This document shows, piece after piece, positions 1 through 6,104 of a DNA stretch of 7,969 nucleotides. Each line of letters starts with the position of its first letter. Positions within the stretch are counted from its first letter, which is position 1. Both the position numbers and the translations under genes were made by a program. Below the pieces are notes generated by a model. The model did no database searches and was not told where the DNA came from. It saw nothing but the letters and a program-made list of their open reading frames with translations. Source of the DNA: Aliicoccus persicus_A (GTDB lineage Bacteria; Bacillota; Bacilli; Staphylococcales; Salinicoccaceae); the NCBI GenBank assembly GCA_020741755.1, contig DYYI01000023.1, forward strand, positions 1 to 7,969, given 5' to 3'.

Positions 1-176
1 AGCAGACTTGCGACACCGACGACTTCACCATCGCGCGCGACAGCAATGCGACGGCTGTACCAGTCTGTCAGTTCTTTAGATTTTGCCCAGCCACTGAGTT
101 GGAGCAAGTCCCCAACAGGATGCGACATGACAAATTCATCATGTTCGGTTGCTGATAATTCTACTGTTTTATACAT
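1..176 (-). CDS. femX: Lipid II:glycine glycyltransferase FemX (FmhB), N-terminal part
   Basis: Partial gene: 58 complete codons are visible and the rest lies beyond the left edge. FemX-type enzymes are cytoplasmic, use glycyl-tRNA, and attach the first glycine of the interpeptide bridge to the lysine of lipid II. What I see is an N-terminus with SHPVGDLLQLSGWAK (residues 18-32) and WYSRRIAVARDGEVVGVA (39-56). This closely follows the S. aureus FemX N-terminus as I remember it, more than FemA or FemB, which start differently. The start at 176 is supported by GAGGTGA (minus strand, 187-181) just upstream and by the family alignment. The gene follows the DUF368 gene by 21 nt on the same strand, so the two are probably co-transcribed. 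The GNAT-like catalytic halves and the coiled-coil arm are outside the window, so intactness cannot be judged. Confidence 0.87.
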   Translation of the reverse strand, partial: MYKTVELSATEHDEFVMSHPVGDLLQLSGWAKSKELTDWYSRRIAVARDGEVVGVASL

Positions 177-197
177 GATTTCACCTCATTACTTCGC

Positions 198-1043
198 TTA
201 TTCTGAAGTTGCCTCTTTCTCTCCAACCAATCCAAGTAAGAAGCTGACTGAAAATCCAATTATAAATGTAATAATCGTCACGACCCACATCGTCGGTGAT
301 GTTGGCAATCCTGGATAAATCGACAGCACACTGCCGAGCACGAGCCCCATGACACCAGCATACGTTACATATTTAAAGTGCGTAAATAAGAAACTAATGA
401 TGACACTGCCCACGTACAATCCAACTAAAATTCCTAAGCCGACCGCAATCAATATCGGTAACACAGCAAAGTTTAAAGATGTTAACTCGCTGATCGACGA
501 CACGATTAAATAGTAGTAGCCGAGAATCAACAATACTAATGATCCTGAAATACCCGGTAACAGCAAAGTCATTGCCGCTAGCATGCCGGCAAAGAATAAT
601 TTAACAAGCAACATTGTTGTGATTTCTGGACTGTGTGCAACTTCTTCTGGCGTGATAAAACTCATGCCAATTAGCAATCCAAGTCCAATTATAAACATAA
701 TAATTTGTGGTGCCTTAAATGTTTCTCTCACTCGAGACAACCGCCACAGCATTGGTAAGACTCCGATAACCAATCCGACGAATGCCATCTGTGTTGGAAT
801 CGGATGTGTTTCTAACAAGTATGTCATAACACTCGATAATGTTAATATTGCAATCCCCATACCGATGACGAGCGGGAATAAAAACCGCAACGATTCACGA
901 AATGACTTGCCGAGTATTCCTTTTATAGATGATAGTAATTGTTCATAAATTCCGATTAAAAGTGCAATTGTTCCGCTCGATACACCAGGGATTAACTCAG
1001 TGATCCCCATCGCAAACCCGCGAAATATGTTTGTCCATCTCAT
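198..1043 (-). CDS. popT: DUF368 membrane protein, PopT-type undecaprenyl-phosphate transporter
   Basis: A 281-residue, strongly hydrophobic protein of the DUF368 family. Members are known as polyprenyl-phosphate transporters (PopT) that recycle the undecaprenyl-phosphate carrier across the cytoplasmic membrane. The family's duplicated motif is clear: ITELIPGVSSGTIALLIGIY (residues 14-33) in the first half and TLLLPGISGSLVLLILGYY (159-177) in the second, consistent with two related repeats with PGxSG turns. About eight hydrophobic segments are visible; the tail EKEATSE is short and polar. Length is normal for the family. The start ATG at 1043 has GAGGA (minus strand, 1057-1053) 9 nt upstream. 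It precedes femX by 21 nt, which places carrier recycling next to lipid II modification. A promoter with an extended -10 box lies upstream at 1090-1098. The family call is firm; the transport role is taken from characterised homologues. Confidence 0.88.
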   Translation of the reverse strand: MRWTNIFRGFAMGITELIPGVSSGTIALLIGIYEQLLSSIKGILGKSFRESLRFLFPLVIGMGIAILTLSSVMTYLLETHPIPTQMAFVGLVIGVLPMLWRLSRVRETFKAPQIIMFIIGLGLLIGMSFITPEEVAHSPEITTMLLVKLFFAGMLAAMTLLLPGISGSLVLLILGYYYLIVSSISELTSLNFAVLPILIAVGLGILVGLYVGSVIISFLFTHFKYVTYAGVMGLVLGSVLSIYPGLPTSPTMWVVTIITFIIGFSVSFLLGLVGEKEATSE

Positions 1044-1089
1044 TTCAGTGATTCCTCATTACATTAAATTTGTTTAAATACCATTACTG

Positions 1090-1118
1090 ATTATAACACA
1101 GTCGATAGATGACTCTAA
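1090..1118 (-). promoter_or_regulatory. Probable promoter for popT-femX
   Basis: On the minus strand a perfect TATAAT lies at 1095-1090. It is preceded by TG one base away (TGTTATAAT, 1098-1090), an extended -10 element. At a 17-nt spacing the -35 position (1118-1113) reads TTAGAG, a poor match to TTGACA, as is common when the -10 is extended. Transcription would begin near 1083, giving a leader of about 40 nt before the popT start at 1043. A second minus-strand TATAAT at 1127-1122 lacks both the TG and a usable -35 and is less likely. Confidence 0.55.
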
Positions 1119-1152
1119 GCAATTATAACTATTAATTAAATACATATTCCAG

Positions 1153-1158
1153 TATAAT
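1153..1158 (+). promoter_or_regulatory. Probable -10 box for the moxR operon
   Basis: A perfect TATAAT sits 36 nt before the moxR start codon, so transcription would begin near 1165 and leave a leader of about 30 nt that includes the ribosome binding site. The region 16-18 nt upstream (1129-1136) is AT-rich (around TATTAA) and does not resemble TTGACA, so the -35 is weak or an activator may help. The promoter diverges from that of popT, with about 60 nt between the two -10 boxes. Confidence 0.5.
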
Positions 1159-1178
1159 TAATACCAACAAATGTTGCG

Positions 1179-1184
1179 AAGGAG
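1179..1184 (+). promoter_or_regulatory. Ribosome binding site that fixes the moxR start
   Basis: AAGGAG lies 10 nt before the ATG at 1195. An in-frame ATG at 1171 would place this site inside the coding region, and the eight extra residues it adds (MLRRSRII) do not resemble the family. The start at 1195 is therefore preferred. Confidence 0.8.
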
Positions 1185-1194
1185 TCGTATTATT

Positions 1195-2157
1195 ATGGTT
1201 AATGTTAAAGAACAACTCACACGATTTAAAGATGAAATAGGTAAAGTAATTATCGGACAAGATAAAGTACTCGACTTAATCTTTGTCAGCTTAATTCAAA
1301 AAGGACATATACTATTCGAAAGTGTGCCAGGAACTGGTAAAACGATGTTATCGAAATCCGTTGCTCAAGCGCTAAACGGAGATTTTAAACGTATTCAATT
1401 TACACCGGACATCCTGCCAAGTGATGTAACGGGATTAAATATTTTCAACCCAAAAACTCGAGAGTTCGAACTGAAAAAAGGACCTGTTGATACAAACATT
1501 TTACTCGTCGATGAGATTAACCGTGCAACGCCACGTACGCAGTCTTCACTGCTTGAAGTGATGGAAGAACGTCAGATGACAATCGATGGAACACGCATTC
1601 CGATGCGTGCGCCTTTTATCGTGTTGGCAACGCAAAACCCGATTGAATCAAAGCAAGGGACGTTTGATTTACCAGAAGCACAGCTCGACCGCTTCTTTAT
1701 GAAAATCGACCTTGGTTATCCATCTTTAGAAGAAGAGTTGCGCATGATCGATACACACTTAAATGACGATGCGCTAAACAATGTTGAAGCTGTTCTATCC
1801 CTTGAAGAAATTCTTGAGATCCAATCGCGTGTAAATACAATTAATGTAGACCCTGCCATTCAAAATTATATTGTTGAAATCGTCGATAAGACACGTACGC
1901 ATCCACACCTTGAACTCGGTGTATCGCCGCGTGGTAGCTTGGCGCTCGTACGTGGTGCGCAAGGCTATGCAATGATCCAAGGCCGTGAATATGTCACGCC
2001 AGAGGACGTAAAAGAAATCGCACCTTATATTTTGACGCACCGCGTTGTACTCAGCATTGAAGGTATGACACTCACGACACCTGGTGAGCTGATTCAAGAA
2101 ATTATGGATTCTGCCACTGTGCCTGTCGAATTTGGAGTTTCTGGCAATGAGGTTTAA
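1195..2157 (+). CDS. MoxR-family AAA+ ATPase
   Basis: A 320-residue cytoplasmic ATPase of the MoxR (AAA_3) family, thought to act as chaperone-like remodelers of partner proteins, often with metal-binding or membrane partners encoded beside them. All active-site elements are present: Walker A SVPGTGKT (residues 43-50), Walker B ILLVDEIN (102-109), sensor 1 LATQNPIE (144-151), a probable arginine finger in AQLDRFF (R166) and sensor 2 SPRG (244-247). The C-terminal lid domain covers about residues 200-315. Length is typical. The 3' end overlaps the DUF58 gene by 11 nt, which indicates translational coupling. The context (DUF58, then a DUF4129 membrane protein) matches the conserved yeaC-yeaD-yebA type cluster of Bacillus. 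The client is unknown; the neighbouring DUF58 protein is the obvious candidate. Confidence 0.93.
   Translation: MVNVKEQLTRFKDEIGKVIIGQDKVLDLIFVSLIQKGHILFESVPGTGKTMLSKSVAQALNGDFKRIQFTPDILPSDVTGLNIFNPKTREFELKKGPVDTNILLVDEINRATPRTQSSLLEVMEERQMTIDGTRIPMRAPFIVLATQNPIESKQGTFDLPEAQLDRFFMKIDLGYPSLEEELRMIDTHLNDDALNNVEAVLSLEEILEIQSRVNTINVDPAIQNYIVEIVDKTRTHPHLELGVSPRGSLALVRGAQGYAMIQGREYVTPEDVKEIAPYILTHRVVLSIEGMTLTTPGELIQEIMDSATVPVEFGVSGNEV
2134..2137 (+). promoter_or_regulatory. Ribosome binding site for the DUF58 gene, inside moxR
   Basis: GGAG lies 9 nt before the ATG at 2147 and within the last codons of moxR. It favours 2147 over an upstream TTG at 2132, which would swallow the site, and over a later ATG at 2182, which has no well-spaced site. 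Confidence 0.65.
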
Positions 2158-3352
2158 GGCGGAGATAAAAGACAATACTGTGATGTCAATATTTATAGCG
2201 ATAGTTTTCATTATTATCCTATTAAATATTTTGTATCCGTTCACTATCAATATATGGTTGTCATTACTTTTAGGTCTCGCTTTATCTTTTTTCTTGCTGA
2301 ATCATTTCTATTCAACACGTGTCGCAAAACAGCTCGTTGTAGATTTTGCAACGCAATCCATCCGACACTACAAGGGGCAAGATGGTGCACTATACATCAC
2401 CGTGCGCCAACCGGGCAGAATGCCGCTGCTAAACGCAGAAATGCGTGTCATCGCGAGCGATCACCTGTTATTTCATAATGAATATAAAACGAACAAAACA
2501 TTCCAGACGGAAACGCGTGTTAAATTTTCAACATCAGGCAATAAAGATACGTTGATTACCCTGCCATACACTGCAAACAAACGTGGTGTGGGTAAAGTTG
2601 TCGATATTGAAATTCACGTGCCTCAGCCATTCGGCTTTGATACAGTGAAGCTCGTTCGTTTGAATCGACCGAATGTTGAAGTCATGGTGTACCCGGATAA
2701 GATGAAGGCTAAGAGAGATGATATGCGCGCGAAGATGATGCAAGGATTCATCCAAGTGAACCAGTCACTATTTGATGATCCGATGCAAATGGTCGGTGTA
2801 AGAGATTATTTCCCGGATGACAATATGAAACGCATTCACTGGAAAGCGAGTGCCAAAGGTGATGGATTAAAGTCGAAACTATATGAAAACGTCACGCAGA
2901 TGAGTTGGATGATACTCGTCAACTTGCGCTCTCAAGATCACTATTCTCCACCTGAATATATCGAAGATATTTTTGAAAAACTTGCGTATTTAACTGAAGA
3001 AGCAACGAAACTCGGTATTTCTTATAGCATAATGACAAACATGACAACATTCGATAAGTCAAATTACTTTAAACTGCATGAAGCGAGCGGTCCGAAACAC
3101 TATAAAAATACACTCGAAGCATTGGCACGAATCAATAGCCTAACCTACACAATTCCGTATCCAGTATTTTTAAAAGATGTCATGCAACACGAACAGTTAC
3201 CGACGCATGTCATTGCATGTGGTCAAGTGAACCATGAATCGCTTATCGTCTTGAATCAAGTGTCTAGAAAAGGTTCTTATGTATACCACTTAGATACAGA
3301 AGGCATACACCGCCTATCATCAAGCAATGGAGGTGTGCCGAATGAAGCCTAA
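2147..3352 (+). CDS. DUF58 membrane-anchored protein (YeaD-like)
   Basis: A 401-residue protein with two adjacent N-terminal membrane segments (about residues 13-30 and 35-51) followed by a large soluble part. The DUF58 signature is clear at 217-236, GVRDYFPDDNMKRIHWKASA, matching the family pattern of R-Y-GD-x-R-x-IHWK-A. After it the chain (about 253-400) should adopt the von Willebrand A-like fold seen in this family. The strand that often carries the acidic metal-site residue reads WMILVNLRS, with N259 where many relatives have D, so metal binding there is doubtful. DUF58 proteins are regularly encoded after MoxR ATPases and are thought to be their partners; the biochemical role is not established. 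The gene overlaps moxR upstream and the DUF4129 gene downstream, each by 11 nt. Family assignment is secure, function is not. Confidence 0.87.
   Translation: MRFKAEIKDNTVMSIFIAIVFIIILLNILYPFTINIWLSLLLGLALSFFLLNHFYSTRVAKQLVVDFATQSIRHYKGQDGALYITVRQPGRMPLLNAEMRVIASDHLLFHNEYKTNKTFQTETRVKFSTSGNKDTLITLPYTANKRGVGKVVDIEIHVPQPFGFDTVKLVRLNRPNVEVMVYPDKMKAKRDDMRAKMMQGFIQVNQSLFDDPMQMVGVRDYFPDDNMKRIHWKASAKGDGLKSKLYENVTQMSWMILVNLRSQDHYSPPEYIEDIFEKLAYLTEEATKLGISYSIMTNMTTFDKSNYFKLHEASGPKHYKNTLEALARINSLTYTIPYPVFLKDVMQHEQLPTHVIACGQVNHESLIVLNQVSRKGSYVYHLDTEGIHRLSSSNGGVPNEA
3329..3333 (+). promoter_or_regulatory. Ribosome binding site for the DUF4129 gene
   Basis: GGAGG (with TG following, GGAGGTG) lies 8 nt before the ATG at 3342, inside the end of the DUF58 gene. 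It overlaps an in-frame ATG at 3327, which would have no site of its own, so 3342 is the chosen start. Confidence 0.8.
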
Positions 3353-4547
3353 AATCAGTTTAAATTTCATATTACAGTACACAACGACTGCGTTTATGTG
3401 GTTGCTCATCGTCGTGACACTGAACATGTTGAACCAGAAACCAGATAATGCACTCAGTTATGGGATCATCGTCCTGTTAATGCTCGCCGCCTACTATTTG
3501 TTCTTTAAAGATAAAGGACGCCGTCTCATCTACATCATGTTCCCAATCGCAGCAATTGCGATGTGGCTACTCGATTATCACTGGACTGCGGTGTTAATCG
3601 GTGCATTTTTACCAATCGTAAAACTTGAATACTTACATCACGATGAACAGACATCACGACTTGAGATCTCAATGATGATTTCGTTCATCATCGTTATGAC
3701 ATTGAACTTTATTTCGTTCAGTGTGATTGAAGACTATATGATGTGGCTCTACGCGATCGTCATCGCACAAGTAGTCTTCTACTTCATTGGAAGATTTCTA
3801 GTATTGATGTACAAAAACGGCCGTGAATTCCGCGACAACTTGAAGATTTTTATCGTTGGAATATTATCATTTGTATCACTTGGATTACTGCTAGGATTCT
3901 CATTTAGATATGTGATTCAGTATGGTACATATGTCATCCTATTTTTACTGAATGGTTTTATCGTGTTACTTCGTCCAATATTTGCTGGATTAGAAAATGT
4001 TGAACTGGACTATCCTCAAAGTGAAGAAGAACCAGAAGAACTCGGTGAAGACCAACAGGAAGAAGAAATCACGCAAGCAACCGGTGAGTTGCCAATTGAT
4101 CTACCGATGGAACTCATTACAATCGTTGCGCTCATTATCATCGCTATCATCGCGTTAGTCATCTACTTTAAGCGACGTGGGGATTTATCGCGTAAAGAAA
4201 GTGGAGAAAAAGACACGAAAAATACAGTCAAACATGTCGAACCACGCGAAACTAAATATAGTTTTAAAGACTACGAAACACCAGACGATAAAGTGCGTAA
4301 AGTCTATTTTGAATTCGAGAAATGGTTGGCGAAAAATGACATCGGTAGATATCACAACGAAACCATTTCAGATTGGTTGAAGCGCTACGATTTTCTGTCT
4401 ATAATTCAAACTGAAGACTTCGATGTATATCGTAAAGTTCGATATTTCGGGGAACAAGTGAATGAGGAAGAGTTCAATCAGTTTGTAAAGCGCATCGATG
4501 AGATTAAAGCGGCCATTAAAGAAAAACACTTAAATTCTAAAGGTTAA
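3342..4547 (+). CDS. Polytopic membrane protein with C-terminal DUF4129-like domain, no transglutaminase domain
   Basis: A 401-residue protein. Residues 11-213 hold about eight hydrophobic segments (near 11-30, 39-55, 62-78, 80-95, 109-128, 133-156, 168-187, 194-213). A very acidic loop follows (221-243, including SEEEPEELGEDQQEEE), then one more membrane segment (257-276) with a basic stop (KRRGD). The soluble tail (about 300-395) has the DUF4129 pattern: VRKVYFEFEKWLA, then R, then TISDWLKRY, then VYRKVRYFG. In YebA/TgpA-type proteins encoded at this place in moxR-DUF58 clusters, a transglutaminase core sits between the membrane block and the last segment. Here no Cys-His-Asp core is present and the loop is too short to hold one. 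No frameshift is seen, so this is an intact short form. Topology is uncertain, because nine segments conflict with the expected cytoplasmic tail unless one is re-entrant. Function unknown; a membrane partner or scaffold for MoxR and DUF58 is my inference. Confidence 0.8.
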   Translation: MKPKISLNFILQYTTTAFMWLLIVVTLNMLNQKPDNALSYGIIVLLMLAAYYLFFKDKGRRLIYIMFPIAAIAMWLLDYHWTAVLIGAFLPIVKLEYLHHDEQTSRLEISMMISFIIVMTLNFISFSVIEDYMMWLYAIVIAQVVFYFIGRFLVLMYKNGREFRDNLKIFIVGILSFVSLGLLLGFSFRYVIQYGTYVILFLLNGFIVLLRPIFAGLENVELDYPQSEEEPEELGEDQQEEEITQATGELPIDLPMELITIVALIIIAIIALVIYFKRRGDLSRKESGEKDTKNTVKHVEPRETKYSFKDYETPDDKVRKVYFEFEKWLAKNDIGRYHNETISDWLKRYDFLSIIQTEDFDVYRKVRYFGEQVNEEEFNQFVKRIDEIKAAIKEKHLNSKG

Positions 4548-4581
4548 ACGCTCAACTTCGTAATTAACGAATATAAATCCA

Positions 4582-4587
4582 GAGGAG
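4582..4587 (+). promoter_or_regulatory. Strong ribosome binding site for the binding-protein gene
   Basis: GAGGAG lies 7 nt before the ATG at 4595, a near-ideal site. It contrasts with the weak site of the next gene (6105) and fits the usual need for far more binding protein than permease. Confidence 0.75.
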
Positions 4588-4594
4588 ACTTCTC

Positions 4595-6100
4595 ATGAAA
4601 AAAATGATTAAGTTATTCACAACATCAATGCTAATCGGTACTGCGGTTGCTTATTTTGGTACAACAACGCATGCACAGGATGATGGGGAGCAAACAGAAA
4701 TCACTATCGCTATCGGTAACGACATCGACAGCTTAGATCCGTTCTTAGCACAGGCAACGTTAACAGAATCAATCATTTACAATATTTTTGAAGGTTTGTT
4801 AGATGCTGAAACAGACGGAACGCTTATCCCGCACTTAGCACATGATTATGAAATCAGTGATGATGCTTTGACTTACACATTCTACTTAGAAGAAGATGTG
4901 ACATTCCATGATGGTAGTGATTTTACAGCTGAAGATGTGGTATACACATACAGCAAACTAGCTGGGCTAGATGGTGAAGAGCCGTTATCAGATAAGTGGG
5001 AAGTTGTAGAATCTGTTGAAGCAACGGATGATTATACTGTAGAAGTAACGTTATCAAACCCAGACTCTGGATTTTTAGCACGTACAATTACTGCGATTGT
5101 ACCGGCTGACTATGATGACCATGCAGCGAACCCAATCGGGACTGGCCCGTACACATTTGTTAATCACTCAATTGATCAACGTGTAACATTAGAAAAATTT
5201 GATGATTACTTCCAAGGCAGTGATTTTGATGTCGATGTCGTAAACTTTGAAATTTTGCCGGATGAAGAGACAGCATTACTCGCATTCCAATCTGGTGATA
5301 TTGATTTCATTACAGCAGTGACTGACCAAAACTTATCGCGAGTACCGGAAGATGCAAACATAGTCAGCGGTCCATTAAACATGGTCATGATGCTTGCACT
5401 GAATCACGAAGTTGAACCACTCGATTCATTAGAAGTACGACAAGCAATGAATATGGTTGTTGAAAAACAGGATATTATTGATGTGGCAATGGATGGTAGA
5501 GGTGCTGTACTCCATACCTTTATGAGTCCAGCGATGGAATTCTATTACAATGAAGACCTTGAAGATTACTACACGGTGAACGTTGAAGAAGCACAGTCAC
5601 TCATGGCTGAAGCAGGTTATGAAGATGGTTTCTCAATCGATATGAAAGTACCGAATAACGCCCAGGTATATATCGACGCAGCACAAGTATTACAAGCTCA
5701 ACTCGCACAGATAAATATCGACTTAACATTAGACGTCATTGAATTCAGCACGTGGTTAGAAGATGTTTATAATGGAAGAGAATTTGAAACGACGATTATT
5801 GGATTCACTGGACAGCTTGATCCATACGATGTATTAATCCGTATGGAAACGGGTTATGCATATAACTTTATGAACGTTGATATTGAAGGTTACAATGACG
5901 CATTAGAAGCAGCGATTACAGCACCATCTCCAGAAGATGCCGTAGAGCATTACGATGAAGCACAACAATTACTCACAGAGAACGCAGCAGCGGTATTCTT
6001 AATGGACCCTGAGAGAAACAGTGTCATGCGCTCTGGAATTAGTGGATTCGAAATGTATCCTTATGAACGCTATGTCGTTAAAGACTTAGTCGTCGAGTAA
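4595..6100 (+). CDS. Peptide-type ABC transporter solute-binding protein (family 5), secreted without a lipobox
   Basis: A 501-residue extracellular binding protein of the DppA/OppA (SBP_bac_5) family, which captures peptides, or in some members nickel chelates or other small ligands, and delivers them to the permeases encoded next. Family features visible: SLDPFLAQ (residues 46-53) then NIFEGLLD (63-70), the signature region FHDGSDFTAEDVVYTYSKL (104-122) and IGTGPYTFV (181-189). The signal peptide has basic KKMIK, a hydrophobic core (about 7-22) and a likely signal peptidase I site after THA (residue 27). There is no cysteine near it, or anywhere in the protein, so it cannot be a lipoprotein. 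The mature N-terminal part is extremely acidic (26 D/E against one K in residues 28-130). The substrate cannot be read from the sequence. It starts 47 nt after the DUF4129 gene and is 4 nt from the permease gene. Confidence 0.92.
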   Translation: MKKMIKLFTTSMLIGTAVAYFGTTTHAQDDGEQTEITIAIGNDIDSLDPFLAQATLTESIIYNIFEGLLDAETDGTLIPHLAHDYEISDDALTYTFYLEEDVTFHDGSDFTAEDVVYTYSKLAGLDGEEPLSDKWEVVESVEATDDYTVEVTLSNPDSGFLARTITAIVPADYDDHAANPIGTGPYTFVNHSIDQRVTLEKFDDYFQGSDFDVDVVNFEILPDEETALLAFQSGDIDFITAVTDQNLSRVPEDANIVSGPLNMVMMLALNHEVEPLDSLEVRQAMNMVVEKQDIIDVAMDGRGAVLHTFMSPAMEFYYNEDLEDYYTVNVEEAQSLMAEAGYEDGFSIDMKVPNNAQVYIDAAQVLQAQLAQINIDLTLDVIEFSTWLEDVYNGREFETTIIGFTGQLDPYDVLIRMETGYAYNFMNVDIEGYNDALEAAITAPSPEDAVEHYDEAQQLLTENAAAVFLMDPERNSVMRSGISGFEMYPYERYVVKDLVVE

Positions 6101-6104
6101 TTAT

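Noticed and set aside
184..192. Nine-base element GTAATGAGG (minus strand) shared by the leaders of femX and popT (also 1062-1054)
   Set aside because: It consists mostly of the ribosome binding site plus AT-rich sequence, so two copies can arise by chance; no further similarity extends outside it.
583..948. 121-codon open frame on the plus strand opposite the DUF368 gene
   Set aside because: It is the antisense shadow of a conserved membrane protein; its composition reflects the complementary strand and it resembles no known protein.
1171..1194. Upstream ATG adding eight residues to MoxR
   Set aside because: The strong AAGGAG at 1179-1184 would be inside the coding region, while it is correctly placed for the ATG at 1195; there is no site before 1171.
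1795..2250. 151-codon open frame on the minus strand across the end of moxR and start of the DUF58 gene
   Set aside because: It lies opposite two clearly real, conserved genes, resembles no known family and has no plausible ribosome binding site or operon context.
4531..4545. Possible CodY-like box before the peptide importer
   Set aside because: By hand only about 9 of 15 positions match the AATTTTCWGAAAATT consensus, which is too weak in AT-rich DNA to support regulation.
4557..4571. Inverted repeat TTCGT/ACGAA as a terminator of the moxR operon
   Set aside because: The stem is only 5 bp, AT-rich, and not followed by a T-run; it would not form a stable intrinsic terminator.
4572..4577. 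TATAAA as a -10 box for the peptide importer
   Set aside because: A start about 7 nt downstream would fall inside the ribosome binding site at 4582-4587, leaving no usable leader.
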